Shown: piece by piece, positions 43,592 to 52,903 of the stretch
Position numbering within the stretch: position 1 is the stretch's first letter
Layout: every line of letters starts with the position of its first letter
NCBI GenBank assembly: GCA_017429685.1
Contig: JAFROL010000001.1
Span: 1 to 64,000 of the forward strand
DNA from: Bacteroidales bacterium
Lineage (GTDB): Bacteria > Bacteroidota > Bacteroidia > Bacteroidales > P3
Direction: 5' to 3'
Length of the DNA: 64,000 nucleotides
Notes under the pieces: model-generated
What the model was told of the DNA's origin: nothing
Database searches by the model: none
The model's input: the letters and a program-made list of their open reading frames with translations, nothing else
Position numbers and translations under genes: made by a program

Positions 43592-45331
43592 ATGGCATTT
43601 CTGACTACAAAGAACCTTAAAGGAGACATTTTCGGCGGCATCACGGCGGGCATTGTGGCTCTGCCTTTGGCGCTGGCTTTCGGCATACAGGCTTTCGGCG
43701 GCATCGACGCCCCCGCTGCGAGCTCGATGGGGGCCCTTGCTGGCCTGGTCGGCGCGACGCTGCTGGGCTTTTTTGCGGCTCTGTTTGGCGGCACGCACTC
43801 GCAGATCAGCGGTCCTACGGGTCCGATGACGGTGATCACGGCGTCGCTGGTGTCGGGCGTGTGGGCTTCGTCGCAGGGCTCGTTCAGCGAGGTGCTGCTG
43901 GCGATGTCGCTGGCGGGTATGTTCTGCGGCCTGTTCCAGATCCTGTTCGGCATAATCAAGATCGGCAAATATGTGCGCTATATTCCCTACCCTGTCCTGT
44001 CGGGATTTATGAGCGGCATCGGTGTGATCATCATCCTGCAGCAGCTGTATCCGCTGGTGGGATTGAAATCGCCGGTGCTGACCATCGATATGATCACCGA
44101 GCTGCCGACGCGCATTGCCGGCGGCATCTCGCTGAGCGCCCTGTGGCTGGGTCTGGGCACGATAGCCATCATCTACCTCTTCCCGCTGCTGACGAAGAAG
44201 ATTCCCGCCACGCTGGTGGCGCTGATTGTTATGACGGTGGTGTCGCTTTTTATGGACCTTCCCGAACGGCTGACGATAGGCTCGATTCCTGCGGGTCTGC
44301 CGGTGCCGTTCTTTGCGAAGGAGGGCATTGAGCTGGCGGGCATTGACTGGATTGGTGTGCTGAAGGCCAGCATCATTCCCGGCCTGACGCTGGCGGGGCT
44401 GGGCTCGATAGACACGCTGCTGACCTCGGTGGTGGCGGACAACATCACGAAGACGCACCACAACAGCAACCGCGAACTTGTGGGACAGGGCATCGGCAAT
44501 ATGGTCAGCGGCCTGTTCTGCGGCATTGCCGGCGCCGGTGCGACGATGCGAACGGTGGTCAACGTGAAGAGCGGCGGCCGCACGCAGCTGAGCGGTATGA
44601 TCCACTCGCTGCTGCTGCTGTCGATACTGCTTGGGCTTGGCAGCCTGGTGAAATATGTGCCCCTGTCGGTTCTGGCCGGCATCCTGATCACTGTGGGATG
44701 GGGCATCATCGACTTCAAGGGTTTCCGCGACCTGCTGCGCATACCGAAGGCCGACGCCTTTGTGCTTATCGTGGTCTTCCTGCTGACGGTGTTTGTCGAC
44801 CTGCTGACGGCCGTGGGCATCGGTATGGTCATTGCCTGCGTGCTGTTTATGAAACGCGCCAGCGACCTTGTGGAGGGTGGCTACAGCTCGTCGCCGATGA
44901 CCGACAGCGACCTGCGCCGCGGTCTGCCGGCTCCGCCTCAGGCCAACTTCGACAAGACCAAGCCGTGGAGCGACGAGGGCGGCATAACGGACGAGATGCT
45001 GAAGCACATATACATACAGCGACTGAACGGACCTATCTTCTTCGGTTCGATCACGAAATTCCAGGAGGTGATGAGCGACATACCCGAGGATGCGAAGGTG
45101 GTCATTATCCGTATGCGTCTGGTTAGCTTTATGGACCAGTCGGGACTGTACGCTATGGAGACGGCCATCAAGGACCTGCAGGCCAGGGGTATCACGGTGC
45201 TGATGACCATCATTCAGCCGCAGCCTATGTATATGCTGAAGACGATGAAACTGATACCCGAAGTTGTTCCCGAAGAGCATACGTTCAAGACCTTCGAGGA
45301 CTGTACTGAATACTTGAAAGGAATGTGTTAA
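43592..45331 (+). CDS. SulP-family anion transporter with STAS domain
   Basis: A 579-residue SLC26/SulP transporter. Begins MAFLTTKNLKGDIFGGITAGIVALPLALAFGI; then FGGTHSQISGPTGPMTV, a family hallmark, about 14 membrane segments, and a C-terminal STAS domain (about residues 465-575) including MRLVSFMDQSGLYAMETAIKDLQ. Such proteins move sulfate, bicarbonate, or other anions; the ion here is not assignable. The stop TAA and last Cys codon are made by the octamer repeat (ATG TGT TAA within GTGTTAAT units). Confidence 0.94.
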   Translation: MAFLTTKNLKGDIFGGITAGIVALPLALAFGIQAFGGIDAPAASSMGALAGLVGATLLGFFAALFGGTHSQISGPTGPMTVITASLVSGVWASSQGSFSEVLLAMSLAGMFCGLFQILFGIIKIGKYVRYIPYPVLSGFMSGIGVIIILQQLYPLVGLKSPVLTIDMITELPTRIAGGISLSALWLGLGTIAIIYLFPLLTKKIPATLVALIVMTVVSLFMDLPERLTIGSIPAGLPVPFFAKEGIELAGIDWIGVLKASIIPGLTLAGLGSIDTLLTSVVADNITKTHHNSNRELVGQGIGNMVSGLFCGIAGAGATMRTVVNVKSGGRTQLSGMIHSLLLLSILLGLGSLVKYVPLSVLAGILITVGWGIIDFKGFRDLLRIPKADAFVLIVVFLLTVFVDLLTAVGIGMVIACVLFMKRASDLVEGGYSSSPMTDSDLRRGLPAPPQANFDKTKPWSDEGGITDEMLKHIYIQRLNGPIFFGSITKFQEVMSDIPEDAKVVIIRMRLVSFMDQSGLYAMETAIKDLQARGITVLMTIIQPQPMYMLKTMKLIPEVVPEEHTFKTFEDCTEYLKGMC

Positions 45332-45437
45332 TGTGTTAATGCGTTAATGCGTTAGTGCGTTAATGTGTTAATGCGTTAGTGCGTTAATGTGTTAATGCGT
45401 TAGTGCGTTAATGTGTTAATGCGTTAATGCGTTAGTG
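45324..45437. repeat. Octamer array at the SulP stop
   Basis: About 13 units GTGTTAAT/GCGTTAAT/GCGTTAGT. Includes larger-period structure (TTAATGTG-TTAATGCG-TTAGTGCG repeated three times). Confidence 0.92.
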
Positions 45438-45456
45438 AAAAAAACAATAAAAAAAT

Positions 45457-46215
45457 ATGAAAGCTGAGATGTCAGAGAGACTGTTCACTTCGCGTATGAA
45501 GCTGGCAGACATCATTGCGGAGAACCACAACATCATACTGCTGCTGCCGCGGTTCGGCATACCGCTGGGGTTCGGCGACAAGTCGGTACGCGAGGTCTGT
45601 ATGGCCAACGATGTGCCCGTCGACTTTATGCTGCTGATTTGCAACGTCTACACCTTCGACGACTACCTGCCCGATATGGAAAGCCTGGCGACGACGGATA
45701 TGCGGCCGCTGCTAAGATACCTCGAAGAGTCGCACAACTACTACACCAACGAGCGGCTGCCCCACATCGAGGTGCACCTGCACCACATCGCCGACCGCAT
45801 AGGCCAGCGCTACGGCGAGATACTGAAGCAGTTCTATGCCGACTTCCGTCGCGAAATAACGGAGCACTTCCGCGACGAGGAACGATATGACTTTCCGAAG
45901 CTGCGCAGGCTGCAGGAGGGTGAGCGGAGAGCGGAAAGCGGAGAGCGGAGAACTGAGAACGGAGAACGGAAAACTGAGAACGGAAAACTGAGAACGGAGA
46001 GCGGGAAAAACGAGTCGCACAACGGTCTGGTGGACAAACTGAACGACCTGACGCAAATCGTTTACAAATACCTGCCCGGCAATGTGCTGCCCGAGGAGAC
46101 GATGGAGGTGGTGTTCGACATACTGCAGCTGTCTGCCGACATACAGAAACACGCCCTGATCGAGGACAAAATCCTTACGCCATACGTGGACTGGCTGGAA
46201 AGGAGACAGAAATGA
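45457..46215 (+). CDS. Hemerythrin (HHE) domain protein with heptamer insertion
   Basis: A 252-residue protein like the YtfE/ScdA-type di-iron hemerythrin family. Iron-ligand style motifs include AENHNIILLL, NYYTNERLPHIEVHLHHIADRI, EITEHFRDEERYDFP and a C-terminal DIQKHALIEDKILTPY. Roles of the family: repair of damaged iron-sulfur centres or O2/NO sensing. Between helices (about residues 153-185) sits a 30-residue highly charged insert GERRAESGERRTEN... with exact 7-residue periodicity, encoded by the heptamer repeat. Overlaps the LuxR gene start (ATGA). Confidence 0.88.
   Translation: MKAEMSERLFTSRMKLADIIAENHNIILLLPRFGIPLGFGDKSVREVCMANDVPVDFMLLICNVYTFDDYLPDMESLATTDMRPLLRYLEESHNYYTNERLPHIEVHLHHIADRIGQRYGEILKQFYADFRREITEHFRDEERYDFPKLRRLQEGERRAESGERRTENGERKTENGKLRTESGKNESHNGLVDKLNDLTQIVYKYLPGNVLPEETMEVVFDILQLSADIQKHALIEDKILTPYVDWLERRQK
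45920..46009 (+). repeat. Heptamer array inside the hemerythrin gene
   Basis: About 13 units of GAGCGGA/AAGCGGA/AACTGAG/AACGGAA, in frame, encoding the heptad peptide (GERRTEN)n. Confidence 0.92.
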
Positions 46216-46802
46216 AACCATTGATTTCTGTGCTTATAGCCGAACCATCAGAAATAATCTGCGAGGGCCTGAAGGCTTTGCTCCAAACATCGGGGAAATA
46301 CAACATCCTTGCACCCCTTCACGATGCCACGTCGGTCACCGAAAGGCTGGCGGCGGCGCGTCCCGACCTGCTGATTATCAACCCGTCGCTGCTCACATCC
46401 CCTCGGCAGCAGCTGGCCGCAATAGTGCAGACGCGCCCGACGATGCCGGTAATGGCCCTTGTGTACCAGTACATAGAGAGCTCGACTCTGGCACTTTTCC
46501 AGCACTCGATTGACATCCGATGCACTTACAGCACCCTGATTTCGCAAATGCAATCGGCTATGGAGAGCGGAGAGCGGAGAACGGAGAACGAAGACCGGAA
46601 AGCGGAGAACTACGAGCTGAGCGAGCGCGAAACCGACGTGCTGGTGCTTGTAGCCAAAGGATTGAGCAGCAAGGAAATCGCCGACAAGCTGAACATTTCG
46701 GTACACACCGTGAACTCGCACCGCAAAAACATCACGCACAAAACGGGCATAAAGTCGGTCGCCGGCCTCGCCGTCTACGCGATGATCCACAATCTGATGT
46801 GA
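46212..46802 (+). CDS. LuxR/NarL-type regulator with degenerate receiver
   Basis: A 196-residue protein: receiver-like N-domain (about 1-115) and LuxR HTH (about 134-196; LSERETDVLVLVAKGLSSKEIADKLNISVHTVNSHRKNI). The receiver lacks the normal acidic pocket: the phospho-Asp position is Asn57 (PDLLIINPSLL) and the N-terminal DD pair reads AE. The linker contains the heptamer-encoded ESGERRTENEDRKAEN. Translationally coupled to the hemerythrin gene, suggesting a sensor-regulator pair responding to O2/NO or iron. Its TGA runs straight into a heptamer array. Confidence 0.88.
   Translation: MKPLISVLIAEPSEIICEGLKALLQTSGKYNILAPLHDATSVTERLAAARPDLLIINPSLLTSPRQQLAAIVQTRPTMPVMALVYQYIESSTLALFQHSIDIRCTYSTLISQMQSAMESGERRTENEDRKAENYELSERETDVLVLVAKGLSSKEIADKLNISVHTVNSHRKNITHKTGIKSVAGLAVYAMIHNLM
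46562..46611 (+). repeat. Heptamer array inside the luxR-type gene linker
   Basis: Seven GAGCGGA/GAACGGA/AAGCGGA units in frame, in the region linking the receiver-like and HTH domains. Confidence 0.88.
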
Positions 46803-47003
46803 GAACGGAAAGCGGAAAGCGGAAAGCGGAGAACGGAGAGCGGAAAGCGGAGAGCGGAGAGCGGAAAGCGGAAAGCGAGGTTGCCGCGCCAGCCACTAAC
46901 GCATTAACGCACTAACGCATTAACGCATTCAAAATGTATTGTCCCTTAACTTCCCTTAACTTCCCTTAACTTCCCTTAACTCCACTTAACTTCCCTTAAC
47001 TCC
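46800..47003. repeat. Full repeat cassette: heptamers, octamers, decamers
   Basis: After the luxR-type TGA: about 11 heptamers (46802-46877), linker GTTGCCGCGCCAGCC, octamers CATTAACG/CACTAACG (46891-46930), block AAAATGTATTGTCC, decamers CTTAACTTCC (46943-47003). It is the most complete example of the module order and reaches to within 25 bp of the murF-alr stop. Confidence 0.93.
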
Positions 47004-47028
47004 CAATCATAACTTCCCTTTTAAATTA

Positions 47029-49542
47029 TCACTCTGAAACATAGACACGCTTGACACGCGGCGACACGGAGGTGAGTATTTCATAGGGGATGGTTCCTGC
47101 CGATTCGGCCATACGGCACAGCTGCGACGCAGAACCGAAAACGACCACCTCGTCGCCCTCGACGCACTCGATTCCCGTGACGTCGACAAAGCACATATCC
47201 ATACAGATACTGCCTATCACCGGTGCCTCGCGGCCATTTATCTCGACGCTGCTGTTGCCATAACCCAAATGACGCGAAAAGCCGTCAGCATAGCCTATTG
47301 GAATTATGGCGATGCGAGAATCGCGTTCGGCTTTCCAACGGCAATTGTAGCCTACCGTGTCGCCTTGTGGGATACGCTTAATCTGGGAGATGCGTGTTTT
47401 GAGGGTGCTGACAGGCTGAAGCATACGCTGGACATCGGGTTCGGGCGAGATGCCATAAAGTCCGATACCGAGACGCACCATATCCATCTGAGCTTCAGGG
47501 AAGCGGGTGATTCCTGACGAATTCAGGATATGGCAGAGAATGGTGCTGTCGCCAAGCAGCTCTTTGAGTCGCGACGAAGCATCACGCAAACGGCTGATTT
47601 GACGGCGCGTGAAGTCGTCCATAGCGGGATCTTCACTGCAGGCGAGGTGTGAGAATATCGACCGCACCCGGAGCGGCGACCCCTCCTCGGCAAGCAAAGC
47701 ACCAAGACGGTCCATATCGTCGGGCGAAAAGCCAAGTCTGTGCATTCCGGTGTCTACCTCGATATGGATAGGTAGCGGACCGCATCCGTCGGCATAAACC
47801 CTTGCTGCGTCGCTGAACAGTTGCAGGATGCGGAAACTGTAGATATCAGGTTCAAGCTTGTAGCGGACAATATTGTCGAAGCTTTCCTCCTCGGGGTTCA
47901 TCACCATTATCGGCAGCGTGATACCATTGCGGCGCAGCTCGACGCCTTCGTCGCAATAGGCCACGGTAAGATAGTCGACGTGATTGAACTGCAACGTGTT
48001 GGCGACCTCCACTTTTCCGGCGCCATACGACGACGCCTTCACCATAGCCATCAGCTTGGTGGTTGGCTCGATACGCGAACGGTAGTAGTTGACGTTGTGT
48101 ACCAAAGCGTCGAGATTGACTTCCATTATCGTCTCGTGACGCTTGCGCTGCAGGACCTTGGCAACTTTCTCGAAACAGAATATTCGCGCGCCCTTAAGCA
48201 GGATTGTCTCGTTCTCGAAGTCCGAAAAGGGATGCTTGCGGATAAACTCGTCGGTCGACCTGTAGAAAAAGGACTTGATGCCCTCAAACTGTCCCCGGTT
48301 GCGGCTGATGGCCTCACCGATGCCCACAAGTTTGTTGATGCCGCGATGCTGTATAAGCGCCGACACCTGGGCGTAGAGTTTGTCTTCCGGCAGACCCGAC
48401 TGGAGGATATCACTGATGACCAGTGTTTTGTTGTAGTGCTGCCGCTCGTGCTGCACAAAATCGAGAGCTATGGAAAGCGAGTTGAAATCGAGGCTATAGC
48501 TGTCGTTGATTAGCAGACAGTTGTTGATGCCTTCGTCCATTTCGAGGCGCATAGCCACGGGCATCAGCGTGCGGCAACGGCCGGCGATCTCAGCACCGTC
48601 GTATCCAAGATAAAACATCAGTGCCACACAATGCATTGCATTCTCGACCGATGCACGGTCGACAAAAGGTATCTCTATATCGGTATCCACGGTGCCGTCC
48701 ACGCCATTGTTGCGTCTCACCTTAAGCAATGTCGAGTGGTCTTTGACTATGGTATCGAGCAGCTGGACCTGGTTCTCGTCGTCGCTGCCCCACGTGAAAC
48801 GGTTTAGTTGCCTGAAGCTCTCCTTTTCCGATATCAGATTGTGAATATCCCTATGGTCCAAGCAATAGATCAGCACCTTGCAATGCGTGAAGAGCTGCAG
48901 TTTTTCGGCTATTTTTTGATGGCGAGTCAGGAAATTCTCATCGTGAGCCTGCCCGATATTGGTAAAAATGCCAATGGTTGGCTGGATTACATTGCGTAGC
49001 GATTCCATCTCGCCAGCCTCGGAAATGCCCGCCTCGAACACGGCGAAGTCATTGCTTGCCGCCATCTGCCACACCGACAGCGGAACACCAATCTGGGAGT
49101 TGAAACTTTTGGGACTTGCAACAATATTATGGTCTGACGACAAGAGCTGTACAATCCAGTCTTTCACTATCGTCTTGCCATTGCTGCCCGTGATTCCGAC
49201 CACGGGAATATCGAACTGCGACCGATGGTACTCGGCAACACGCTGCATAGCAGCGACAACATCCTTCACAAACCAGTAGTTGGCATCAGAAAAAGAGAGC
49301 AGCTTGTCGCAGAAAGAGCTATCCAAATCATTGCTCAACACGAAGTTGCGAACGCCCTTCGAATATAGGTCAGCGATATAGTTGGCACCGTTGTTGCGTT
49401 TGGTGCGTATAGCGAAAAAGACAGTTTTGTCGGCATCGGTAAGCTTGCGGCTGTCGGAAAGCAGGTTCCGGAACGATGCCTCGGGCCTTGCGAGCCTGAT
49501 ATCAGTATGTTTGATTATGGATGTTAGCTCTGAAGCTGTCAT
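47029..49542 (-). CDS. Fused MurF ligase and alanine racemase
   Basis: An 837-residue bifunctional protein typical of Bacteroidota: UDP-MurNAc-tripeptide:D-Ala-D-Ala ligase (about residues 1-455; ATP loop GITGSNGKTIVKDW, EAGISEAGEMESL, DSYSLDFNSL) fused to alanine racemase (about 465-837; PLP lysine in AMVKASSYGAG, GMHRLGF, VGYNCRW and a C-terminal EVVVFGSA). It makes D-Ala and adds D-Ala-D-Ala to the cell-wall precursor. In Bacteroidota members the MurF half is often divergent; here the ATP loop is intact. Confidence 0.95.
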   Translation of the reverse strand: MTASELTSIIKHTDIRLARPEASFRNLLSDSRKLTDADKTVFFAIRTKRNNGANYIADLYSKGVRNFVLSNDLDSSFCDKLLSFSDANYWFVKDVVAAMQRVAEYHRSQFDIPVVGITGSNGKTIVKDWIVQLLSSDHNIVASPKSFNSQIGVPLSVWQMAASNDFAVFEAGISEAGEMESLRNVIQPTIGIFTNIGQAHDENFLTRHQKIAEKLQLFTHCKVLIYCLDHRDIHNLISEKESFRQLNRFTWGSDDENQVQLLDTIVKDHSTLLKVRRNNGVDGTVDTDIEIPFVDRASVENAMHCVALMFYLGYDGAEIAGRCRTLMPVAMRLEMDEGINNCLLINDSYSLDFNSLSIALDFVQHERQHYNKTLVISDILQSGLPEDKLYAQVSALIQHRGINKLVGIGEAISRNRGQFEGIKSFFYRSTDEFIRKHPFSDFENETILLKGARIFCFEKVAKVLQRKRHETIMEVNLDALVHNVNYYRSRIEPTTKLMAMVKASSYGAGKVEVANTLQFNHVDYLTVAYCDEGVELRRNGITLPIMVMNPEEESFDNIVRYKLEPDIYSFRILQLFSDAARVYADGCGPLPIHIEVDTGMHRLGFSPDDMDRLGALLAEEGSPLRVRSIFSHLACSEDPAMDDFTRRQISRLRDASSRLKELLGDSTILCHILNSSGITRFPEAQMDMVRLGIGLYGISPEPDVQRMLQPVSTLKTRISQIKRIPQGDTVGYNCRWKAERDSRIAIIPIGYADGFSRHLGYGNSSVEINGREAPVIGSICMDMCFVDVTGIECVEGDEVVVFGSASQLCRMAESAGTIPYEILTSVSPRVKRVYVSE

Positions 49543-49548
49543 ATTCTA

Positions 49549-50826
49549 TTAGTTTTTTGTTTTTAACAGACGGAACGCCAGCTGACAGTCAAGACACTTC
49601 TTGGCGCTGCAGTATTCCGTGTACCTTTGGATTACGGCTTGCGATTCGGCAGCATTCTTGGGCACTATGCCTTCTGAGGTCCACAGTTTAGTTATGCTGT
49701 TGTTCTCGGCGGGCATCTGCATAAGCAAGGCAAAAGCGCGTTCTTTGCAAGCCTCGTCGCCGTGAGCCTTCCCGTATTCGAACAGCAGTGGTATCCAAGC
49801 ATTAATGATTATCGAATCTATAACATTACGACCCAGCATTTTGCTGCTTTTGGGAGATTCCTTATCGAAATTATAGTGTGTTTCCCAGTATTCGGAAGTG
49901 CCGACATCGAAAAACGAGCGCAACTCCTTTATATCTTTAGCGTCAAGCATCTTGGAGAAAAGATTGCTTGACTTGACAATCAGCGCTGCAAACTGGCTGA
50001 TACGAAGCGTTGGAAAACCGGCAGGACGGATGCGGAAAAACTTCCACAGGTGCGCCGCCATAGGCGAAAGCTGATAGGCTGTACGCAGATAACCGTATTC
50101 ACGCTGCATCGATTTTGGATAATCATCGGAGAACTCGCCATCGAGCAATCCTGCCTGACCGAAAAAAAGCGATTCGACGCGGAAAGGATCGTCCTTTATT
50201 TTAGCCAGGATGCGCATAGGTGTGATTTTAGCCAGCAACTCGAAAGGAAAGGCATTGGCTTTGCCTCCAAGATAATGGGCCATAAGCCAATAGCAGGCTT
50301 GCTCCCAACTGCCTTTTGTGGCATTGATGACGCGCTCCACATCGCCGGATTTGCGTTCCATACGCTCGATCATCAAACGGTCCTGACTTAGGTTGAAAAG
50401 GAAGTCCGGTATCTCCGAAAGGCGCGGGCCACAAGGTATCTGCCTGTCGTCGGCATTCATCAAGCTGTCATAGTTTTCCCATACATTCTGCGGCAAAGAC
50501 TTTGAAATGTCGAGCGTCGGAACCTTCTTGCCGTTTTCAAGCACGATGTCGGTGTCGTATATATATACAACGTGCAGTATCACGTTGTTATAGGCTTTGT
50601 CCGACGAATGCTTGTGCTGCTTCCAGTCCGACGATTTGATATGCACCTCGACGTTGCCTGCCCATAGCACACCGCCTATTTCGAGACGTGCGTCGAAAAA
50701 ATCGGGACCAGCATCGCGATTCAGTTCACCAGTCTTTTCCACAACGACCGGCAGGCCTTCTGTTGTCACAAGAGGACCTTCGAGAAGGCGATGCTGCCAG
50801 ACGTACTGTAGAAAAGCTTCTGTCAT
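49549..50826 (-). CDS. DUF2851 family protein
   Basis: A 425-residue protein matching DUF2851: MTEAFLQYVWQHRLLEGPLVTTEGLPVVVEKTGELNRDAGPDFFDARLEIGGVLWAGNVEVHIKSSDWKQH start, which has nuclease-fold-like DA...E.K spacing (Asp, Glu and Lys in order), and a C-terminal cysteine pair SAKKCLDCQ. Function is unknown; the N-terminal pattern resembles a restriction endonuclease-like fold (my inference). Six bp before murF-alr in the same direction. Confidence 0.88.
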   Translation of the reverse strand: MTEAFLQYVWQHRLLEGPLVTTEGLPVVVEKTGELNRDAGPDFFDARLEIGGVLWAGNVEVHIKSSDWKQHKHSSDKAYNNVILHVVYIYDTDIVLENGKKVPTLDISKSLPQNVWENYDSLMNADDRQIPCGPRLSEIPDFLFNLSQDRLMIERMERKSGDVERVINATKGSWEQACYWLMAHYLGGKANAFPFELLAKITPMRILAKIKDDPFRVESLFFGQAGLLDGEFSDDYPKSMQREYGYLRTAYQLSPMAAHLWKFFRIRPAGFPTLRISQFAALIVKSSNLFSKMLDAKDIKELRSFFDVGTSEYWETHYNFDKESPKSSKMLGRNVIDSIIINAWIPLLFEYGKAHGDEACKERAFALLMQMPAENNSITKLWTSEGIVPKNAAESQAVIQRYTEYCSAKKCLDCQLAFRLLKTKN

Positions 50827-50919
50827 TGCCGCGAGGTTGTTTTAGTGGTAACAAACGAAAAGAATCGAAATTTTAGTCATTATCCTTATTGTCGTCCTTT
50901 CGATTTATCTGTTATGCAA

Positions 50920-52077
50920 TCAGTTGAACAGATCCTTCATCTTGTCGAAGAATCCGCGTTCCTGCTTGGACGGGTTAGGCTGGAAATTGGGATGCTTGCC
51001 CAGTTCGTCGAGCATCGACTTCTCTTCCTTCGTGAGGCTTTTTGGCACCCAGACATTGATGCTGACAAGCATATCGCCGCGCGAATAGCCATTCAAATCG
51101 GGCAGTCCTTTCCCTTTCAGACGAATCACCTTGCCAGACGGAGTGCCCTGCTCGATCTTGACTCGTACCTTTCCATTGAGTGTAGGAATTTCGATAGCCC
51201 CTCCCATAGCAGCTTCCGAAAAAGTAATGTATGCATTATAGAACAAGTTGTTGTCCTGACGCTCAAAAGTGTCGTTAGGAATTTCCTCGACCTGAATAAT
51301 AAGGTCGCCAGGCACTCCGCCGTGAGGAGCGGCATTACCCTGGCCGCGCATCGACAGCTGCATACCGTCGCTGACACCGGCAGGTATGTTAATCGTAATG
51401 ATATCCTCGGCCTTCACTATACCGTCACCGTGGCATTCGTGGCATTTGTCCTTGATGATGCGACCCTGCCCACCGCAGTAAGGGCAGACCGACTGGGTCT
51501 GCATCTGGCCGAAAAGCGAGCGACGCACTTCGGTGACAACACCCGTACCGTGGCAGTGCGAGCAAGTCTCGAAACTGTTGTTGCGGGCTCCGGTGCCGCC
51601 ACAGCTCTTGCAGGCCACATATTTGTTTACCTTTATCTTCTTCTCAACACCTTTGTCAATCTCTTCGAGTGTCAGCTTGACTTTGATACGAAGATTACTG
51701 CCTCGCGAAGTGGCACGGCCAGCGCCGCCACGGGCGTCTCCAAAGCCACCGAAACTGAAACCTCCACCTCCGAACAAATCGCCAAAAATGCTGCCAAACG
51801 ACGAGAAGATGTCGTCCATACTCATCCCCTGGCCTCCATTGCCACCGGCACCGTCCAAACCTGCGTGACCAAACTGATCATAGCGGGCTTTCTTGTCGGG
51901 GTTGCTGAGGACATCGTATGCCTCTGCGGCCTCCTTGAATTTCTCTTCAGCCTCCTTGTCGCCAGGATTGCGGTCGGGATGGTATTTGAGCGCCAGCTTG
52001 CGGTAGGCTTTCTTCAACTCATCCGGCGTAACATTCTTGTCGACACCCAACACTTCATAATAATCTCTTTTTGACAT
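50920..52077 (-). CDS. dnaJ: Chaperone protein DnaJ
   Basis: A 385-residue type I DnaJ: J domain ([34 protein letters not shown] with HPD), G/F-rich linker ([36 protein letters not shown]), four CxxCxGxG zinc motifs ([32 protein letters not shown]), and the C-terminal substrate-binding domain. It stimulates DnaK ATPase. Downstream of grpE in the same operon. Confidence 0.97.
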   Translation of the reverse strand: MSKRDYYEVLGVDKNVTPDELKKAYRKLALKYHPDRNPGDKEAEEKFKEAAEAYDVLSNPDKKARYDQFGHAGLDGAGGNGGQGMSMDDIFSSFGSIFGDLFGGGGFSFGGFGDARGGAGRATSRGSNLRIKVKLTLEEIDKGVEKKIKVNKYVACKSCGGTGARNNSFETCSHCHGTGVVTEVRRSLFGQMQTQSVCPYCGGQGRIIKDKCHECHGDGIVKAEDIITINIPAGVSDGMQLSMRGQGNAAPHGGVPGDLIIQVEEIPNDTFERQDNNLFYNAYITFSEAAMGGAIEIPTLNGKVRVKIEQGTPSGKVIRLKGKGLPDLNGYSRGDMLVSINVWVPKSLTKEEKSMLDELGKHPNFQPNPSKQERGFFDKMKDLFN

Positions 52078-52210
52078 AATATGTTTTGGAATTCTTATTT
52101 GTTGACAATCTATTTGCTATGCAGTAGTGCAACTGTTTAATAGAACATTTTTTCATAAAGTCCCGACATTCGCACGAAATGCGTTAGCATCAAATATTTT
52201 TAACACAACC

Positions 52211-52819
52211 TCAATTGGCAACCACAACCTGGGCAAACCGAAGAACCTCGTCATTGAGGAAATAGCCTTTTTTGACAACATCGATTACCGTGCCCTTAGC
52301 TTCGGGCGAAGGTGCAGGAATCTGTGTAATGGCTTCGTGGAAATTCTCGTCGAACTTGGCACCTTTAGCCTCCATAGGTTTCAGTCCCTTCTGCTGCAAG
52401 GCATTCAGCATATTTTTCAATATCAGTTGCATTCCTTCACGAGCTGCATCGGTTTCGGCCATATTGGCAATGGCACGTTCCATATCGTCGACAATGGGGA
52501 GCATCAGCTTGATGACATCCTTGCCGCCATTCAGAATCAGGCTGGCTTTCTCGGCACTTGTGCGCTTACGGTAATTCTCATATTCCGAATATATACGCAT
52601 ATACTTGTCATTCATCTCGACAAGTTTGGCACCCATTTCCTCTACCTTGGCGTTGAGTTCTTCAGCGTGGCGTTCAGATCTTTTCTTGCGTGCCCTGCGA
52701 CTGTGTCCGTCGCCAGTTTCTTCAGCCTCACGGCCTTCAGCAGCATCCCCCTGGGGGATTTCGGTGCTCTTATCGTTTTGTTCCTGTTCGAACTTTTCTT
52801 CGTTATCGTTATATTCCAT
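52211..52819 (-). CDS. grpE: Nucleotide exchange factor GrpE
   Basis: A 202-residue GrpE: acidic disordered N-terminus (MEYNDNEEKFEQEQND), basic RRARKKRSERHAEELNAKVEEMGAKL coiled coil, YSEYENYRKRTSAEKA, and the C-terminal beta domain with ITQIPAPSPEAKGTVIDVVKKGYFLNDEVLRFAQVVVA. It acts as ADP/ATP exchange factor of DnaK. The ATG at 52819 is preferred to an upstream in-frame ATG. 133 bp upstream of dnaJ. Confidence 0.96.
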   Translation of the reverse strand: MEYNDNEEKFEQEQNDKSTEIPQGDAAEGREAEETGDGHSRRARKKRSERHAEELNAKVEEMGAKLVEMNDKYMRIYSEYENYRKRTSAEKASLILNGGKDVIKLMLPIVDDMERAIANMAETDAAREGMQLILKNMLNALQQKGLKPMEAKGAKFDENFHEAITQIPAPSPEAKGTVIDVVKKGYFLNDEVLRFAQVVVAN

Positions 52820-52903
52820 TTTATGTTTTATTTTTCTATACACAACTATGACAACAAAAACGTTGCCAACTGACAATATTTCTGTTTTTATGACAATTTG
52901 TCA

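Noticed and set aside
46562..46611. Frameshift in the LuxR-type gene caused by the repeat
   Set aside because: The array length keeps the frame, and the HTH domain downstream is intact and in the same frame as the receiver-like domain.
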